Source: Flavivirga rizhaonensis (lineage in GTDB: Bacteria > Bacteroidota > Bacteroidia > Flavobacteriales > Flavobacteriaceae). Taken from it: 64,000 nucleotides of DNA. The first letter of the stretch is position 1; every line of letters starts with the position of its first letter. The stretch lies in NCBI RefSeq assembly GCF_004791695.1, contig NZ_SRSO01000003.1, positions 62,001-126,000 of the forward strand, given 5' to 3'. The notes below the pieces were generated by a model. The model searched no databases. It had not been told where the DNA came from and saw only the letters and a list, made by a program, of their open reading frames with translations. Below, in pieces: positions 1 through 9,937 of this stretch. The translations under genes and the position numbers were made by a program.

Positions 1-95
1 GAACTATTATAAATGCCGCTATTTATATTGTTCACTATTCAATAATGGGCATTCTTGCAAGTCTAATTTATGGAAAATCTACCGTAGAAGGATAA
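1..95 (+). CDS. C-terminal end of an unidentified membrane protein (partial)
   Basis: Frame 3 is open from the left edge and stops at TAA 93-95, giving about 30 residues. They form one hydrophobic stretch (INAAIYIVHYSIMGILASLI) followed by a short polar tail. This looks like the last membrane segment of an integral membrane protein. A strong hairpin terminator follows 27 bases downstream, which supports a real gene end. Too little is present to name a family. Confidence 0.5.
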   Translation, partial: TIINAAIYIVHYSIMGILASLIYGKSTVEG

Positions 96-121
96 AAGCA
101 TATACACATATTAATTCAAAC

Positions 122-155
122 AAAAAGCGTCTCAAAATTTTTTGAGACGCTTTTT
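122..155. terminator. Bidirectional intrinsic terminator
   Basis: A near-perfect inverted repeat, AAAAAGCGTCTCAAAA paired with TTTTGAGACGCTTTTT, sits between two convergent genes. It has A-runs on the left and T-runs on the right, so it can end transcription from both the upstream plus-strand gene and the minus-strand transaldolase. Confidence 0.85.
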
Positions 156-178
156 AAATTATAAGATTAAAAAGAAAA

Positions 179-835
179 TTATTGATTTCCTTTTTTATAG
201 TCTTCTAAAAATTTAGCCAAACCAATATCAGTTAATGGGTGCTTAAGCAATCCTTTAATTGAAGATAATGGTCCTGTCATAACATCAGATCCTAATTTAG
301 CGCAATCTATTACGTGCATTGTATGACGTACAGACGCTGCTAAGATTTGAGTATCAAAAGCATAATTATCATAAATCTGTCTAATTTCAGCTATTAAATT
401 CAAGCCATCGGTAGAAATATCGTCTAATCTACCAATAAAAGGAGACACATAAGTAGCTCCTGCTTTTGCTGCCAACAACGCTTGTCCAGCAGAAAAAACT
501 AAGGTTACATTTGTTCTTATTCCTTTATCAGAAAAATATTTACAGGCTTTTATACCATCTGCTATTAATGGTAATTTCACAACTATTTGTGGGTGTAAAG
601 CTGCTAATTTTTCTCCTTCTTCTACCATACCTTCAAAGTCGGTAGAAATCACTTCAGCACTTACATCGCCATCAACTAAATCACAAATTTTCTGGTAATG
701 TGCTAAAATATTTTCAGCACCAGTAATACCTTCTTTTGCCATTAATGATGGGTTTGTTGTAACACCATCTAAAACACCTAAAGCCTGTGCTTCTGCAATA
801 TCACCTAGGTTGGCTGTATCTATAAAAAATTTCAT
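179..835 (-). CDS. fsa: Small transaldolase / fructose-6-phosphate aldolase family (TAL/FSA)
   Basis: This 218-residue cytosolic protein belongs to the short TalC/FSA-type transaldolase family, whose usual length is about 215-220. It starts [13 protein letters not shown], with the family's FIDTA strand and the VTTNPSL motif near residues 25-31. The Schiff-base lysine is K87 in IVVKLP. Family members either transfer dihydroxyacetone units (pentose phosphate pathway) or cleave fructose-6-phosphate. Transketolase lies 71 bp upstream on the same strand, which favours the transaldolase role. The two reactions cannot be told apart from sequence alone. The terminator at 122-155 follows the stop. Confidence 0.9.
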   Translation of the reverse strand: MKFFIDTANLGDIAEAQALGVLDGVTTNPSLMAKEGITGAENILAHYQKICDLVDGDVSAEVISTDFEGMVEEGEKLAALHPQIVVKLPLIADGIKACKYFSDKGIRTNVTLVFSAGQALLAAKAGATYVSPFIGRLDDISTDGLNLIAEIRQIYDNYAFDTQILAASVRHTMHVIDCAKLGSDVMTGPLSSIKGLLKHPLTDIGLAKFLEDYKKGNQ

Positions 836-906
836 TCGCTTGTATTTATTGTTTTATCTGTTTTGATTCTAAGGTTAGATTCCATCCATTTAATCATTAC
901 AAATGA

Positions 907-2958
907 TTAAATTTTAGCCATAGATGTTTCATTTAAATATTCGATTACATTTTGGCAAACTTTTTCTCCTGTAAAACCAAATTTTTCATCTAACACACCT
1001 GCTGGAGCTGAATAACCAAAATGATCTACTCCAAAAACCTTACCACTTTCACCTACAAGTCCTTCTAAGTTTACTGGCAAACCTGCTGTTAAGCCATATA
1101 AAGGTTTGTTTTTTGGAATAACATTTTCTTGATAGTCTTTAGGTTGAAGTCTAAACACGCCTTCAGAAATTATTGAAGCTATATTTACCTTAATATTTTC
1201 TTTTTCTTCCAGTAGTTTTGCCGCTTCAATCAAGGTTGAAACTTCTGATCCATTAGCAACTAAAACAACATCTGGATTCTCAACTTCTTTTACTAAATAC
1301 CCCCCTTTTTCTGCTGCTAAAGCTTCTTGATATCTAGATGATCCATTAGCAGGAATATCTTTAATCCCTTGTCTAGATAATATTAAACCTGATGGTGTAT
1401 TGCTATTTTCTAAAGCCATTTTCCATGCTACAGCTGTTTCTGCTGAATCTGCTGGACGTAATGCCAAGAAACTATTTTTACCACTATGGTTTTTAAGTTT
1501 TTCTAATAATCTTATTTGTGCTTCTTGTTCAATTGGTTGGTGTGTAGGACCATCTTCTCCTACTCTAAAAGCGTCATGCGTCCAAACGTATTTCACGCCT
1601 AATTCTTGAATACCACTTAAACGAATCGCTGGTTTCATATAATCTGAAAACACAAAGAATGTTGCGACTACTGGAATAATACCGCCATGAAGCGCGATAC
1701 CGTTTGCAATACATGCCATCGTTAACTCAGCAACACCTGCTTGTAAAAATGATCCACTAAAGTCTCCTTTTTGTAAGGCTTGTGTTTTCTTTAAGAACCC
1801 ATCTGTTTTATCACTATTAGATAAATCTGCCGATGATACGATCATGTTCTCTACATGCTCAGCTAAATACCCAAGCACATTAGAAGATGCGGCTCTTGTA
1901 GCTAGTCCTGCTTTATGCTCAATAGATTCAAAATCTAAATCAGGGAGTTCTCCTGACAAGAAGTGATCTAATTTATCTGAAAGCACTTTATTATCTTGTC
2001 TCCAAGTTTCAATAACAGCTTTCTTTTCTGCTGCCTTAGCTATTTTTTCTTTTAATAGTGTTTCGTAAAACGCACTTACATCTTCGTACTTATCAAAAGG
2101 GCTTTCAGGATTTGCGCCTAAATTTAATAAGGTTTTTGTATAATCTGCTCCTGTATGACCAATAGGTTGCCCATGTAATTCACAGTGTCCTTCAAACATA
2201 CTTCCGTCTGCGGCTACACAACCTTTACCCATGATAGTTTTACCTATTATTAAAGTTGGTTTTTCTATTTCGTTATTTGCATCTGTTAATGCTTTTCTTA
2301 TCTCATCATGGTTATGACCATCGATAGTCACTACGTTCCAACCCCAAGCTTCATACTTCATAGCTGTATCTTCAGTAGTTACTTCATCTGTTGATGTTGA
2401 TAACTGAATATCGTTAGAGTCGAAAAACATTATAAAATTGCTTAATCCTAAATGGCCAGCAATTCTACCTGCTCCTTGTGATATCTCTTCTTGAATGCCT
2501 CCGTCTGAAATGAAACCATATATTTTATGGTTCATCCAGTCTCCGAATCTGGCTTGTAAAAATTTAGCTGCAATGGCTGCTCCAACACCCATGGTATGTC
2601 CCTGCCCTAAAGGTCCGGATGTATTTTCTATACCTCTGGAAACATCAACTTCCGGGTGACCAGGTGTTATAGACCCCCATTGTCTGAAATTTTCAATATC
2701 TTTTTTCTCATAATTCCCTAAAAGATAGTATTGTGCATACATTAATGTAGATAAATGCCCAGCATCCATAAAAAATCGATCTCTAAAAGGCCAAGTCATA
2801 TCCGATGGGTCGTAATTAAAGAATTCCGAGTATAAGATGTGCATAAAATCTGCGCCTCCCATCGGTCCACCTGGATGTCCTGAATTCGCTTTTTCTACCA
2901 TGGCTACAGCTAATGCTCTAATATTATCTGCTGCCTGTTGATCGATTTTTTTATTCAT
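907..2958 (-). CDS. tkt: Transketolase
   Basis: A full-length, 683-residue, thiamine-diphosphate-dependent transketolase moving two-carbon ketol units in the pentose phosphate pathway. The N-terminal domain has ANSGHPGGPMGGADF (around residues 25-39), GPLGQG (around 115) and the ThDP-binding region GDGG-like ISDGGIQEE near 151-159. The middle pyrimidine-binding domain has HDAFRVGEDGPTHQPIEQ near 465-482, typical of bacterial enzymes. The C-terminal domain is complete. It probably forms an operon with the downstream transaldolase. No regulatory signal is obvious in the 687-bp upstream gap. Confidence 0.97.
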   Translation of the reverse strand: MNKKIDQQAADNIRALAVAMVEKANSGHPGGPMGGADFMHILYSEFFNYDPSDMTWPFRDRFFMDAGHLSTLMYAQYYLLGNYEKKDIENFRQWGSITPGHPEVDVSRGIENTSGPLGQGHTMGVGAAIAAKFLQARFGDWMNHKIYGFISDGGIQEEISQGAGRIAGHLGLSNFIMFFDSNDIQLSTSTDEVTTEDTAMKYEAWGWNVVTIDGHNHDEIRKALTDANNEIEKPTLIIGKTIMGKGCVAADGSMFEGHCELHGQPIGHTGADYTKTLLNLGANPESPFDKYEDVSAFYETLLKEKIAKAAEKKAVIETWRQDNKVLSDKLDHFLSGELPDLDFESIEHKAGLATRAASSNVLGYLAEHVENMIVSSADLSNSDKTDGFLKKTQALQKGDFSGSFLQAGVAELTMACIANGIALHGGIIPVVATFFVFSDYMKPAIRLSGIQELGVKYVWTHDAFRVGEDGPTHQPIEQEAQIRLLEKLKNHSGKNSFLALRPADSAETAVAWKMALENSNTPSGLILSRQGIKDIPANGSSRYQEALAAEKGGYLVKEVENPDVVLVANGSEVSTLIEAAKLLEEKENIKVNIASIISEGVFRLQPKDYQENVIPKNKPLYGLTAGLPVNLEGLVGESGKVFGVDHFGYSAPAGVLDEKFGFTGEKVCQNVIEYLNETSMAKI

Positions 2959-3645
2959 TTTAAAATTATGGTTAATGTTTAATAGCTTTAACTAATCTTT
3001 AATTATTTTAAATACATTTTTCTGAATCAAATCAAGACAATTAACTAAAGTTTTATTAGTAAACTACCCTTTAAATAATGTAGAAATATATATTTTGCAA
3101 ATATATAATCTTTAACTTGTTAGGTATTATTAAAATTCAAATATTTTAATAACAACTGTTAACATCTTCATTCCATCTATAATTCTCTCTTTTATTTTAG
3201 TTTCACTCTAGCTATTCTATAAAAAAACAGAAAGTACCTCATGGTTTTTAAACTATTTTCTTCAACATTTTCACATGCTTATCCTCTCCTTAATTGTTTT
3301 ATCTAAATATTTCTGAAATTCCGATCAAATAAAAACGGGTTCAATATATATGTTTAAACCATTGCCTCCCTACTTATGTATATTCGCGACAATTTGAATA
3401 TTACAGAGGAATATAATGTTTATAATGGTATAAAATTAATATGCTTAAATTATAAATCAGAGAGAATATTATACGTTGTCTATCCATTTCACTCACCATT
3501 AAATCTATCAGAAATTTTGCTTTAACGTTATTTTTTAGATAAGAGATATTATTGTTGAGTATTTGGAAAAAAATACTCATTGTCAGGAGAACAGTTTTTG
3601 AAACTAATAAGATCAAGCAAAACTATTCCTTCATGGTTTTCTTTG
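2959..3645. other. Intergenic region without a convincing gene
   Basis: AT-rich spacer between transketolase and a small lipoprotein gene. A 71-codon minus-strand frame at 3401-3616 has no recognisable motif and I do not accept it as a gene. The transketolase promoter should lie in the first few hundred bases, but I see no clear TAnnTTTG box. Confidence 0.5.
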
Positions 3646-4014
3646 TTATTGATTGCCTCCACCAATTGAAGTGACATTGGTAAGCTTATAAACTATCTCT
3701 GGAGGTATGACATTCGCGTTACAAATTAGACTTTTAATTGTTTCTTGGTCAACTTGCATATCAAATTTAATCCTTGTGTTTTCAGTGTTAAATTCTGCAG
3801 GAACAATCACAGCAACAACACCAAAACCGTCTACATCAACATTAAAAACACCATTACAGCCTGAATTGCCGAGAACTGTTCCTTCTAAATTTAGTTTGTT
3901 ATCGCTAGCATCATCATCATTAGTGCAAGCCAATAGAACAGCACAAGATATCGCCAGAAAAAATTTAAATAAGGTGGTTAGAGAGATTGTCGAAACTATT
4001 TGTCTTGTTTTCAT
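3646..4014 (-). CDS. Small hypothetical lipoprotein
   Basis: A 122-residue protein of unknown function. The N-terminus is a basic, hydrophobic lipoprotein signal ending in a lipobox LLAC, with the cysteine near residue 30, followed by the acidic TNDDDASDNK. The mature part (about 90 residues) looks beta-rich and contains two further cysteines (SGCNG and LICNA) that could form a disulfide. It ends in GGGNQ. An overlapping plus-strand frame at 3707-4084 is a shadow: it lacks a signal and has poor composition. The gene is isolated, with no operon partner. I recognise no family. Confidence 0.65.
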   Translation of the reverse strand: MKTRQIVSTISLTTLFKFFLAISCAVLLACTNDDDASDNKLNLEGTVLGNSGCNGVFNVDVDGFGVVAVIVPAEFNTENTRIKFDMQVDQETIKSLICNANVIPPEIVYKLTNVTSIGGGNQ

Positions 4015-4340
4015 TTTGTTTGGTGTTACAATTATATATTTTGTAGATACAATTAATCACAGATGGTTGCGCATGTCTAACTAAATTAATTAGTAATAAA
4101 TCACACATAATTTAATAAATAAAAATGATTATAAATATGTGGTTTACCTGTAATTTTTTATAATAAATCACTACAAAATGTAATAGTGATGTGATTCTGG
4201 GAGTTGTTCTATACCAACTAAACCATTAGGTACTGGAATCCTTGAACATAGACTTTTGATACGTATTGATATGAATTTGTAACAATCTGAATTATGCGTA
4301 AAAAAACCGAATGTTATACTTTTGTTATTCTAAAACAGAA

Positions 4341-4366
4341 AAAGCCTCTCAAAATTGAGAGGCTTT
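4341..4366 (-). terminator. Intrinsic terminator of tRNA-Leu
   Basis: A perfect 12-bp stem, AAAGCCTCTCAA / TTGAGAGGCTTT, with a 2-nt loop. On the minus strand it is followed by a T-run. It lies 27 bases beyond the 3' end of the tRNA gene. Confidence 0.8.
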
Positions 4367-4392
4367 CAACATATTTTTAAAGTTTTAAAAAG

Positions 4393-4474
4393 TGCGGGCG
4401 GGGAGACTCGAACTCCCACACCTCGCGGCACTAGATCCTAAGTCTAGCGTGTCTACCAATTCCACCACGCCCGC
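4393..4474 (-). tRNA. tRNA-Leu (anticodon UAG)
   Basis: On the minus strand the gene reads GCGGGCG at its 5' end and CGCCCGC plus discriminator A at its 3' end, a perfect 7-bp acceptor stem. The anticodon stem CTAGA/TCTAG closes a CTTAGGA loop, giving anticodon TAG (reads CUA/CUN leucine codons). The T arm GGGAGTTCGAGTCTCCC is intact, and there is a long variable arm as expected of a class II leucine tRNA. CCA is not encoded. Confidence 0.96.
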
Positions 4475-4643
4475 AATTAAGGACTGCAAATATAAACAAG
4501 ATTTTTAAATTGCAAACTCGATATTCCAATTTAATTAAAAATAAATTTATTTATTCGCATTCATTTTTTAATCAAATTAGTATTAACCATTTAAAACATT
4601 CTTTTTTTATATTTTTGAATGAATTATACAATCACTTCACTTC

Positions 4644-6032
4644 ATGAATAACATTCAATCTTATATAAAAGAAAACAAAGACCGGTTTCTAAATGAATTA
4701 ATAGAACTCCTTAAAATACCATCTATAAGTGCAGATTCCACTTATAAAAATGATGTTTTAAAAACGGCTGAAACCATAAAAACTAATTTAAAAAAAGCAG
4801 GATGTGACATGGTTGAAATTTGCAAAACAGATGGATACCCTATTGTTTATGGCGAAAAAATTATTGATAAAAATCTACCAACCGTATTGGTTTATGGACA
4901 TTATGATGTACAGCCACCAGACCCTTTAAATCTTTGGAATTCGCCACCTTTTGAGCCTGTAATTAAAAAAACAGCATTACATCCAGAAGGCGCTATTTTT
5001 GCTCGTGGTGCGTGCGATGATAAAGGGCAAATGTATATGCATGTAAAAGCTTTGGAATTTATGACATCCACAGACCAACTACCGTGTAATGTGAAATTTA
5101 TGATTGAAGGTGAAGAAGAAGTAGGTAGCTCTAACCTTGCTATTTTTGTAAAAAATAATCAGGAAAAACTAAAAAACGACGTCATTCTTATTTCTGATAC
5201 TGGTATGATTGCTCAAGACGTTCCTTCTATTACGACTGGTTTACGCGGATTAAGCTATGTAGAGGTTGAAGTTACGGGACCTAATCGTGATTTACACTCT
5301 GGACTTTATGGGGGTGCGGTAGCTAACCCTATAAACGTTTTAACCAAAATGATTGCGTCATTTCATGATGAAAACAACCATATTACTATTCCAGGGTTTT
5401 ATGACAAAGTAGAAGAGTTATCTAAGAAAGAACGTGCAGAAATGTCTAAAGCACCATTTAATTTAGATAGTTATAAAAAGGCTTTAGACATAAATGCTGT
5501 TTACGGAGAAACTGGATATACCACCAACGAACGTAATTCTATCCGTCCTACTTTAGATGTTAACGGTATTTGGGGAGGCTACACCGGCGAAGGCGCTAAG
5601 ACTGTTATTGCAAGCAAAGCCTTTGCAAAAATCTCTATGCGTTTAGTGCCTCATCAGGATTGGGAGGAAATCACACAATTATTTAAAAATCATTTTGAAA
5701 GTATCGCTCCAGAAGGGGTTACTGTAAAAATAACACCACACCATGGAGGCCAAGGTTATGTTACTCCAATAAATAGTATTGGTTACCAAGCAGCAAGCAA
5801 AGCATATCAAGATACTTTTGGTAAAACTCCTATACCACAACGTAGTGGTGGCAGTATTCCTATTGTGTCTCTTTTTGAGCAAGAACTAAAAAGCAAAACC
5901 ATACTCATGGGCTTTGGTTTAGATAGTGATGCTATTCATTCACCAAACGAACATTTTGGGATTTTCAATTATTTTAAAGGCATTGAAACCATTCCTTTAT
6001 TCTATAAATATTTTACCGAGCTATCGAAATAA
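4644..6032 (+). CDS. M20 family metallodipeptidase
   Basis: A 462-residue, probably cytosolic zinc peptidase of the M20 CNDP/dipeptidase type (usual length about 450-470). Metal-site motifs appear in order: GHYDVQP with H86, the DDKGQ motif near 125-129, EGEEEVGS near 155-162, SDTGM near 184-188, and a C-terminal HSPNE histidine. The lid/dimerisation domain lies between roughly residues 200 and 330 and includes DLHSGLYGG. No signal peptide is seen. It stands alone, with a hairpin about 290 bp downstream, and belongs to general peptide turnover rather than to the neighbouring sugar locus. Confidence 0.92.
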   Translation: MNNIQSYIKENKDRFLNELIELLKIPSISADSTYKNDVLKTAETIKTNLKKAGCDMVEICKTDGYPIVYGEKIIDKNLPTVLVYGHYDVQPPDPLNLWNSPPFEPVIKKTALHPEGAIFARGACDDKGQMYMHVKALEFMTSTDQLPCNVKFMIEGEEEVGSSNLAIFVKNNQEKLKNDVILISDTGMIAQDVPSITTGLRGLSYVEVEVTGPNRDLHSGLYGGAVANPINVLTKMIASFHDENNHITIPGFYDKVEELSKKERAEMSKAPFNLDSYKKALDINAVYGETGYTTNERNSIRPTLDVNGIWGGYTGEGAKTVIASKAFAKISMRLVPHQDWEEITQLFKNHFESIAPEGVTVKITPHHGGQGYVTPINSIGYQAASKAYQDTFGKTPIPQRSGGSIPIVSLFEQELKSKTILMGFGLDSDAIHSPNEHFGIFNYFKGIETIPLFYKYFTELSK

Positions 6033-6315
6033 TTTGGATGTTATCGTATCCCTCTACTGTACTCAGGGCAAAACAGTCATGACGTAAATTTATATAGAAG
6101 CCTAGTCAAAGGCTACAACTTTTTAGTTTGTACCTTAAAAAAGAATTCATTAATCACAATATAATGACAGACTTATTTATATGAAATTTAAAACAAATAA
6201 TAAGCCTTTTTAGAAGCTCCAAAATCTTAGCTAATTTAGCTATGTCCTTTAAATTTGAAATATCAAAATATTATCGAATTAGGACTAGGATAGTATTGTT
6301 AAAAAGTATGTCTTT

Positions 6316-6351
6316 AAAAGAGTGAATCCTCTTTCTAAGATTTACTCTTTT
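6316..6351. terminator. Probable bidirectional terminator between convergent genes
   Basis: A 13-bp stem, AAAAGAGTGAATC / GATTTACTCTTTT, with one G-T pair and a 10-nt loop. It lies in the 430-bp gap between the convergent dipeptidase and GH36 genes and has A/T runs on both sides. It marks the downstream end of the minus-strand polysaccharide gene run. The rest of the gap shows nothing recognisable. Confidence 0.6.
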
Positions 6352-6463
6352 GAAATTAATAAAGATTTTGTTTTTAACTGAATTAAATTAAGGATAGCAA
6401 AGGAATAGGATTATTAATGACTACATCTCTTAAATTTAGAGTATATAATATTTACCTTAGTAA

Positions 6464-8332
6464 CTATTTACTTAGATCTAAAATAAGCATTCCAGATTGC
6501 GGAACTTTTAATGTATGAGTGCCTTTATTTAGTGTGATTTCTTTTTCAAATATTTTTTTTCCTGTACAATCCAAGACGTTTAAGGTTCCTTTAAAATTTG
6601 ATTGTAATTGAAACGTTATACCTGTTGTTGCTTTTGCATTTATAATATCCAATCGTTCAAGATCATTATTAGCAGTAACAACAATATCTTCATAAACTGT
6701 CGTGATTTGATGTTTATTATTTATAGCTGTTAATGACGGATAATTTGCTCCGGGATTTGAAGGCATAAATTCACCATCTATTAATATATCCTGGTTATTG
6801 TTCCAATAGTTAAACCAATAACGAATCATATTCAAATGATCTTTCGGAATGTCTTGTAACTTTACAGATAACTGAGGTACACTATATAAAATATTTAAAA
6901 TCTGAAGTGCCGCTTGCTCTACGGTTTCTTCCGGTCTCCAAATAAACATATCGCTATGCACTGCTGTATTTTGAGCCATAATACGCAAATTGGTTACTTC
7001 AACCTTATTAGCTACGGCATTGTTTGGCGCATCAACTCCTCTAAACATATTACCATACTTACGCATTAATGGGCCTATATAGGGTTGTCTAAACTCAATT
7101 AAGATATCTGGTTTTAATGCTGTTAATTTTGCTGTAATTTCAGTCATTAACGCATCCGTTGCAGTATTGACACTGGCGAAATCCCGACCATCTGCTTTTG
7201 TTAATTCGGTCTCTTTTGTAGCAGTGAACCACCCTATAAAATCAAGTTTAAAGCCATCTAGTTTCCATTCTTGCATAGCTTTAATATATGTGTTAATCAT
7301 ATATTCCCGTACTTCTGGATATCTTGGATCTAAAACATAAGTGCCTTGACTTTTCCAATGGCGTAAATATTTTCCTTTAAATTTTGGATAGTTTTTCGCT
7401 TTTTCTCCCATAAATGGCAAAGAATACCATAATAGAAATTTCATATCTTCTTTATGTACAGCCTCTACAAATCCCTTCATGTCTGGAATTCGGTCTGGAT
7501 TCCAATCGCCAGTATACGCATAACCTCTATTGCCATCTTTCGTTTGCCAGCCATCATCTACAATAACAGCTCCACACCCTAAGGTTTTTGCTATTTTACA
7601 TTCTGCAACAATCTCTTCGGCAGTTATACTCTGATGGTAGCTATACCAAGTAGAATACATTGGCTTTTTAGCATCATTCGGTACTTGCATAGGCTTATAC
7701 ATTGGATTATTAGCCCACCAACTCGCTACATCGTCTATTGATTTATAATACGGAATGGCTCGTGTGTCTATTCTCAATTGAATTTCGTATGCTCTTGTTT
7801 TCGGCATCTTTTCTCCAAAGAGTTTTATTTTTGGATAAAAATGAACGTCTTCTTCTTTTAGGTTACTTGCAAAATCTGACATATTCAAAGCGTCTGACAA
7901 TGCCATGGTTATACGATTATTTAATGCATGGTCATAAAAAGCTAATACTGGTGCATTTCTTGATGCTTTGGCTGAAAAACCACTGTAATAATAATTTACT
8001 TTATCGATAGCAATTTTAGGGTTCCAATACCCATTGACAGCTAACGATGGAAAACTAAATTTTATAGTAACTGGTTGTAATTCTGAAGGTGTGTCTGCCG
8101 AAAATTTAAAAGTGATTAACTGCACACCTTTAACTTCTGTTGTAATAACTTTATCTACTTTAAAATCACCTAAATTGCCTTCAACTTTTATACTATCTTT
8201 AATAATTTCCAAAGGTTGAACAGCTTCAATTCCAGCTAAAGTATAGTTTAATTTTTCAGATTTATTACAAGAACAAAACACTAGAGTTAATAGTAATAAA
8301 CTTGTTACTTTTTGAAATGCCGTGTATTTCAT
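6464..8332 (-). CDS. GH36-like alpha-galactosidase lipoprotein
   Basis: A 622-residue glycoside hydrolase with a lipoprotein signal (VFCSC, likely C22), so it is membrane-anchored in the periplasm or at the surface. An N-terminal beta-sandwich of about 200 residues precedes a TIM barrel. The barrel carries VDDGWQ near 258-263 and DGFKLDFIGWF, with D364 as the expected GH36 nucleophile. D434 in RGVDAPNN is a candidate acid/base. A C-terminal beta domain ends the protein. Retaining alpha-galactosidase activity is the usual family function; alpha-N-acetylgalactosaminidase is an alternative. It follows the GH63-like gene by only 10 bp, so the two are co-transcribed. Confidence 0.85.
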   Translation of the reverse strand: MKYTAFQKVTSLLLLTLVFCSCNKSEKLNYTLAGIEAVQPLEIIKDSIKVEGNLGDFKVDKVITTEVKGVQLITFKFSADTPSELQPVTIKFSFPSLAVNGYWNPKIAIDKVNYYYSGFSAKASRNAPVLAFYDHALNNRITMALSDALNMSDFASNLKEEDVHFYPKIKLFGEKMPKTRAYEIQLRIDTRAIPYYKSIDDVASWWANNPMYKPMQVPNDAKKPMYSTWYSYHQSITAEEIVAECKIAKTLGCGAVIVDDGWQTKDGNRGYAYTGDWNPDRIPDMKGFVEAVHKEDMKFLLWYSLPFMGEKAKNYPKFKGKYLRHWKSQGTYVLDPRYPEVREYMINTYIKAMQEWKLDGFKLDFIGWFTATKETELTKADGRDFASVNTATDALMTEITAKLTALKPDILIEFRQPYIGPLMRKYGNMFRGVDAPNNAVANKVEVTNLRIMAQNTAVHSDMFIWRPEETVEQAALQILNILYSVPQLSVKLQDIPKDHLNMIRYWFNYWNNNQDILIDGEFMPSNPGANYPSLTAINNKHQITTVYEDIVVTANNDLERLDIINAKATTGITFQLQSNFKGTLNVLDCTGKKIFEKEITLNKGTHTLKVPQSGMLILDLSK

Positions 8333-8342
8333 TTATAATGTA

Positions 8343-9677
8343 TTAATTAACTTCTAACAGTAAAAAGTCGCCTTCGGCTGCTCCCATTAGCATGTTTTGT
8401 ACTAATAGATTCCAACCAACAAAACCAGTAAAAACACCGCCTTTAGACTGATCTGCTGTTGGTGCCAAAGGAGCACCTGTGTCTGCGTGATAATTCTCGT
8501 GCATAGAGCCATACGCTGCTATATCTTTTAATACGAGTGTTCCTAATGTGGATGCCAATTGTTTACATTCTTCTGTAAAGCCATAATTTTTAAGAGCAAT
8601 ATAATACATATAGTTTCCTACTGGCCAAACTGGTCCTTGCCAATTAGAATAAGGTACGATAATGTTTTCGTTATTGTAATCTGGGTCTTGTTTGGATAGT
8701 GAACGTAATCCATAAGGTGCTAATAGATGGTCTTCGTTCCATAGATAACGTTTTATCATTTCACGTCCATTCTCCTGACTTACCAAATCCGTATGCATTA
8801 AGGCTATAAAGTTAGAGTAGCTTACTCGTTTGTATGGTCTTCCTGTTCTATACATATTCCAAAAACTTTTAGCATCGTCATCCCAAAGGTATTTTGTAAT
8901 ATTTGCTTTTAATACTTTTGCTTTTTCAGCATAGCTATTGGCGTCTTCTACCTGCCCCAGTTTGGTCGCTACATTTTTCATTGCCAAATACTCTCGATAC
9001 ATAAAAGCAGATAAGTCTACTGCTAAAATGGCACCTGGTTGGTTTTTATCATTGGTTAATACGACATTGTTATCTCCTCCGCTAGACATGGCATCATCCC
9101 AATAAAACAAGCCATATTTTTCGTCTAAACTTATTTTTTCACGATAGTTAATAATGCTTTTTATTTGTTTGTATACTTCTGGTGAAATCCAAGCATAATC
9201 ATTTAATTTTTCTGATGCTAAATAAGTTCCTTGTCCTATAAATGGTTTCATTGCAAATTTTCCAAATAATGGTCTTGGTCCTTTTGTTGTAACACATCCT
9301 GGTACGTAACCTTCTTTATCTGCTGCTACCGCAAAATTTAAAACCCAATATTTTAAATATTTTGGTTGTCCAATACTCATTAAGTGTGTACCAATATAAA
9401 AGCCATCCCAATCCCACATTTGTTTATAAAATCCTGCTGGAATTAAATAGTCGTACTTTATAAAGCCTTCTGCAGGACGAATGGATTGTGGTCTTAATTT
9501 CGAAAATGCTTTCTTCACTTCGTTATTTAAAGAATCTAAATATGTTTTAGATGTATTTGGAACCATGCGATCACTTTTAGTAATAGTTTCTATAGGTATC
9601 GCAACATTTTTATTATGGTTACAAGAAAAAAACAAATTCATGGCTAAGCATACTAATATTACAGATATGGATTTCAT
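8343..9677 (-). CDS. GH63/trehalase-like (alpha/alpha)6-barrel glycosidase lipoprotein
   Basis: A 444-residue lipoprotein (FFSC near residues 16-19). The mature protein has the alpha/alpha-toroid signature of the GH63/GH37-type clan: MWDWDGFYIGTHL near 85-97, and QGPVWPVGNYMYYIAL and GSMHENYHADTG in the C-terminal half. GH63 members are inverting alpha-glucosidases, including mannosylglycerate and oligosaccharide glucosidases. It is shorter than eukaryotic GH63 enzymes and matches the bacterial catalytic domain alone. Context (GH36 10 bp downstream, sugar porter upstream) suggests action on an alpha-linked side sugar. Assignment to GH63 rather than another (alpha/alpha)6 family is moderate. 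Confidence 0.7.
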   Translation of the reverse strand: MKSISVILVCLAMNLFFSCNHNKNVAIPIETITKSDRMVPNTSKTYLDSLNNEVKKAFSKLRPQSIRPAEGFIKYDYLIPAGFYKQMWDWDGFYIGTHLMSIGQPKYLKYWVLNFAVAADKEGYVPGCVTTKGPRPLFGKFAMKPFIGQGTYLASEKLNDYAWISPEVYKQIKSIINYREKISLDEKYGLFYWDDAMSSGGDNNVVLTNDKNQPGAILAVDLSAFMYREYLAMKNVATKLGQVEDANSYAEKAKVLKANITKYLWDDDAKSFWNMYRTGRPYKRVSYSNFIALMHTDLVSQENGREMIKRYLWNEDHLLAPYGLRSLSKQDPDYNNENIIVPYSNWQGPVWPVGNYMYYIALKNYGFTEECKQLASTLGTLVLKDIAAYGSMHENYHADTGAPLAPTADQSKGGVFTGFVGWNLLVQNMLMGAAEGDFLLLEVN

Positions 9678-9937
9678 TCAATTAAATTTTACACTGTTTA
9701 GATTTTTTATATGTTCAATTTTAACAATTAATAGTATAGAGCGTTTTTTGATTTAAACTAAATAAATAATGATTTTTTTTTAAACTAAAAAGCAATCACT
9801 TATATTAACATCTGATTGAACACAGTTAAATTCTATAAAAAACTATCAATTTTCAAGACCTTTCGACTTACTCGAGCCAACAAGCAACAATACTTACAGC
9901 TTTTGTCCTACAAATTAATACCTTTATTTATACTCTT

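Noticed and set aside
3401..3616. 71-codon minus-strand frame downstream of the tkt region
   Set aside because: Biased, low-complexity composition, no motif, no signal with a plausible mature part, and no operon partner.
3707..4084. 125-codon plus-strand frame overlapping the small lipoprotein
   Set aside because: Antisense shadow; the minus-strand frame has a proper lipobox and protein-like composition.
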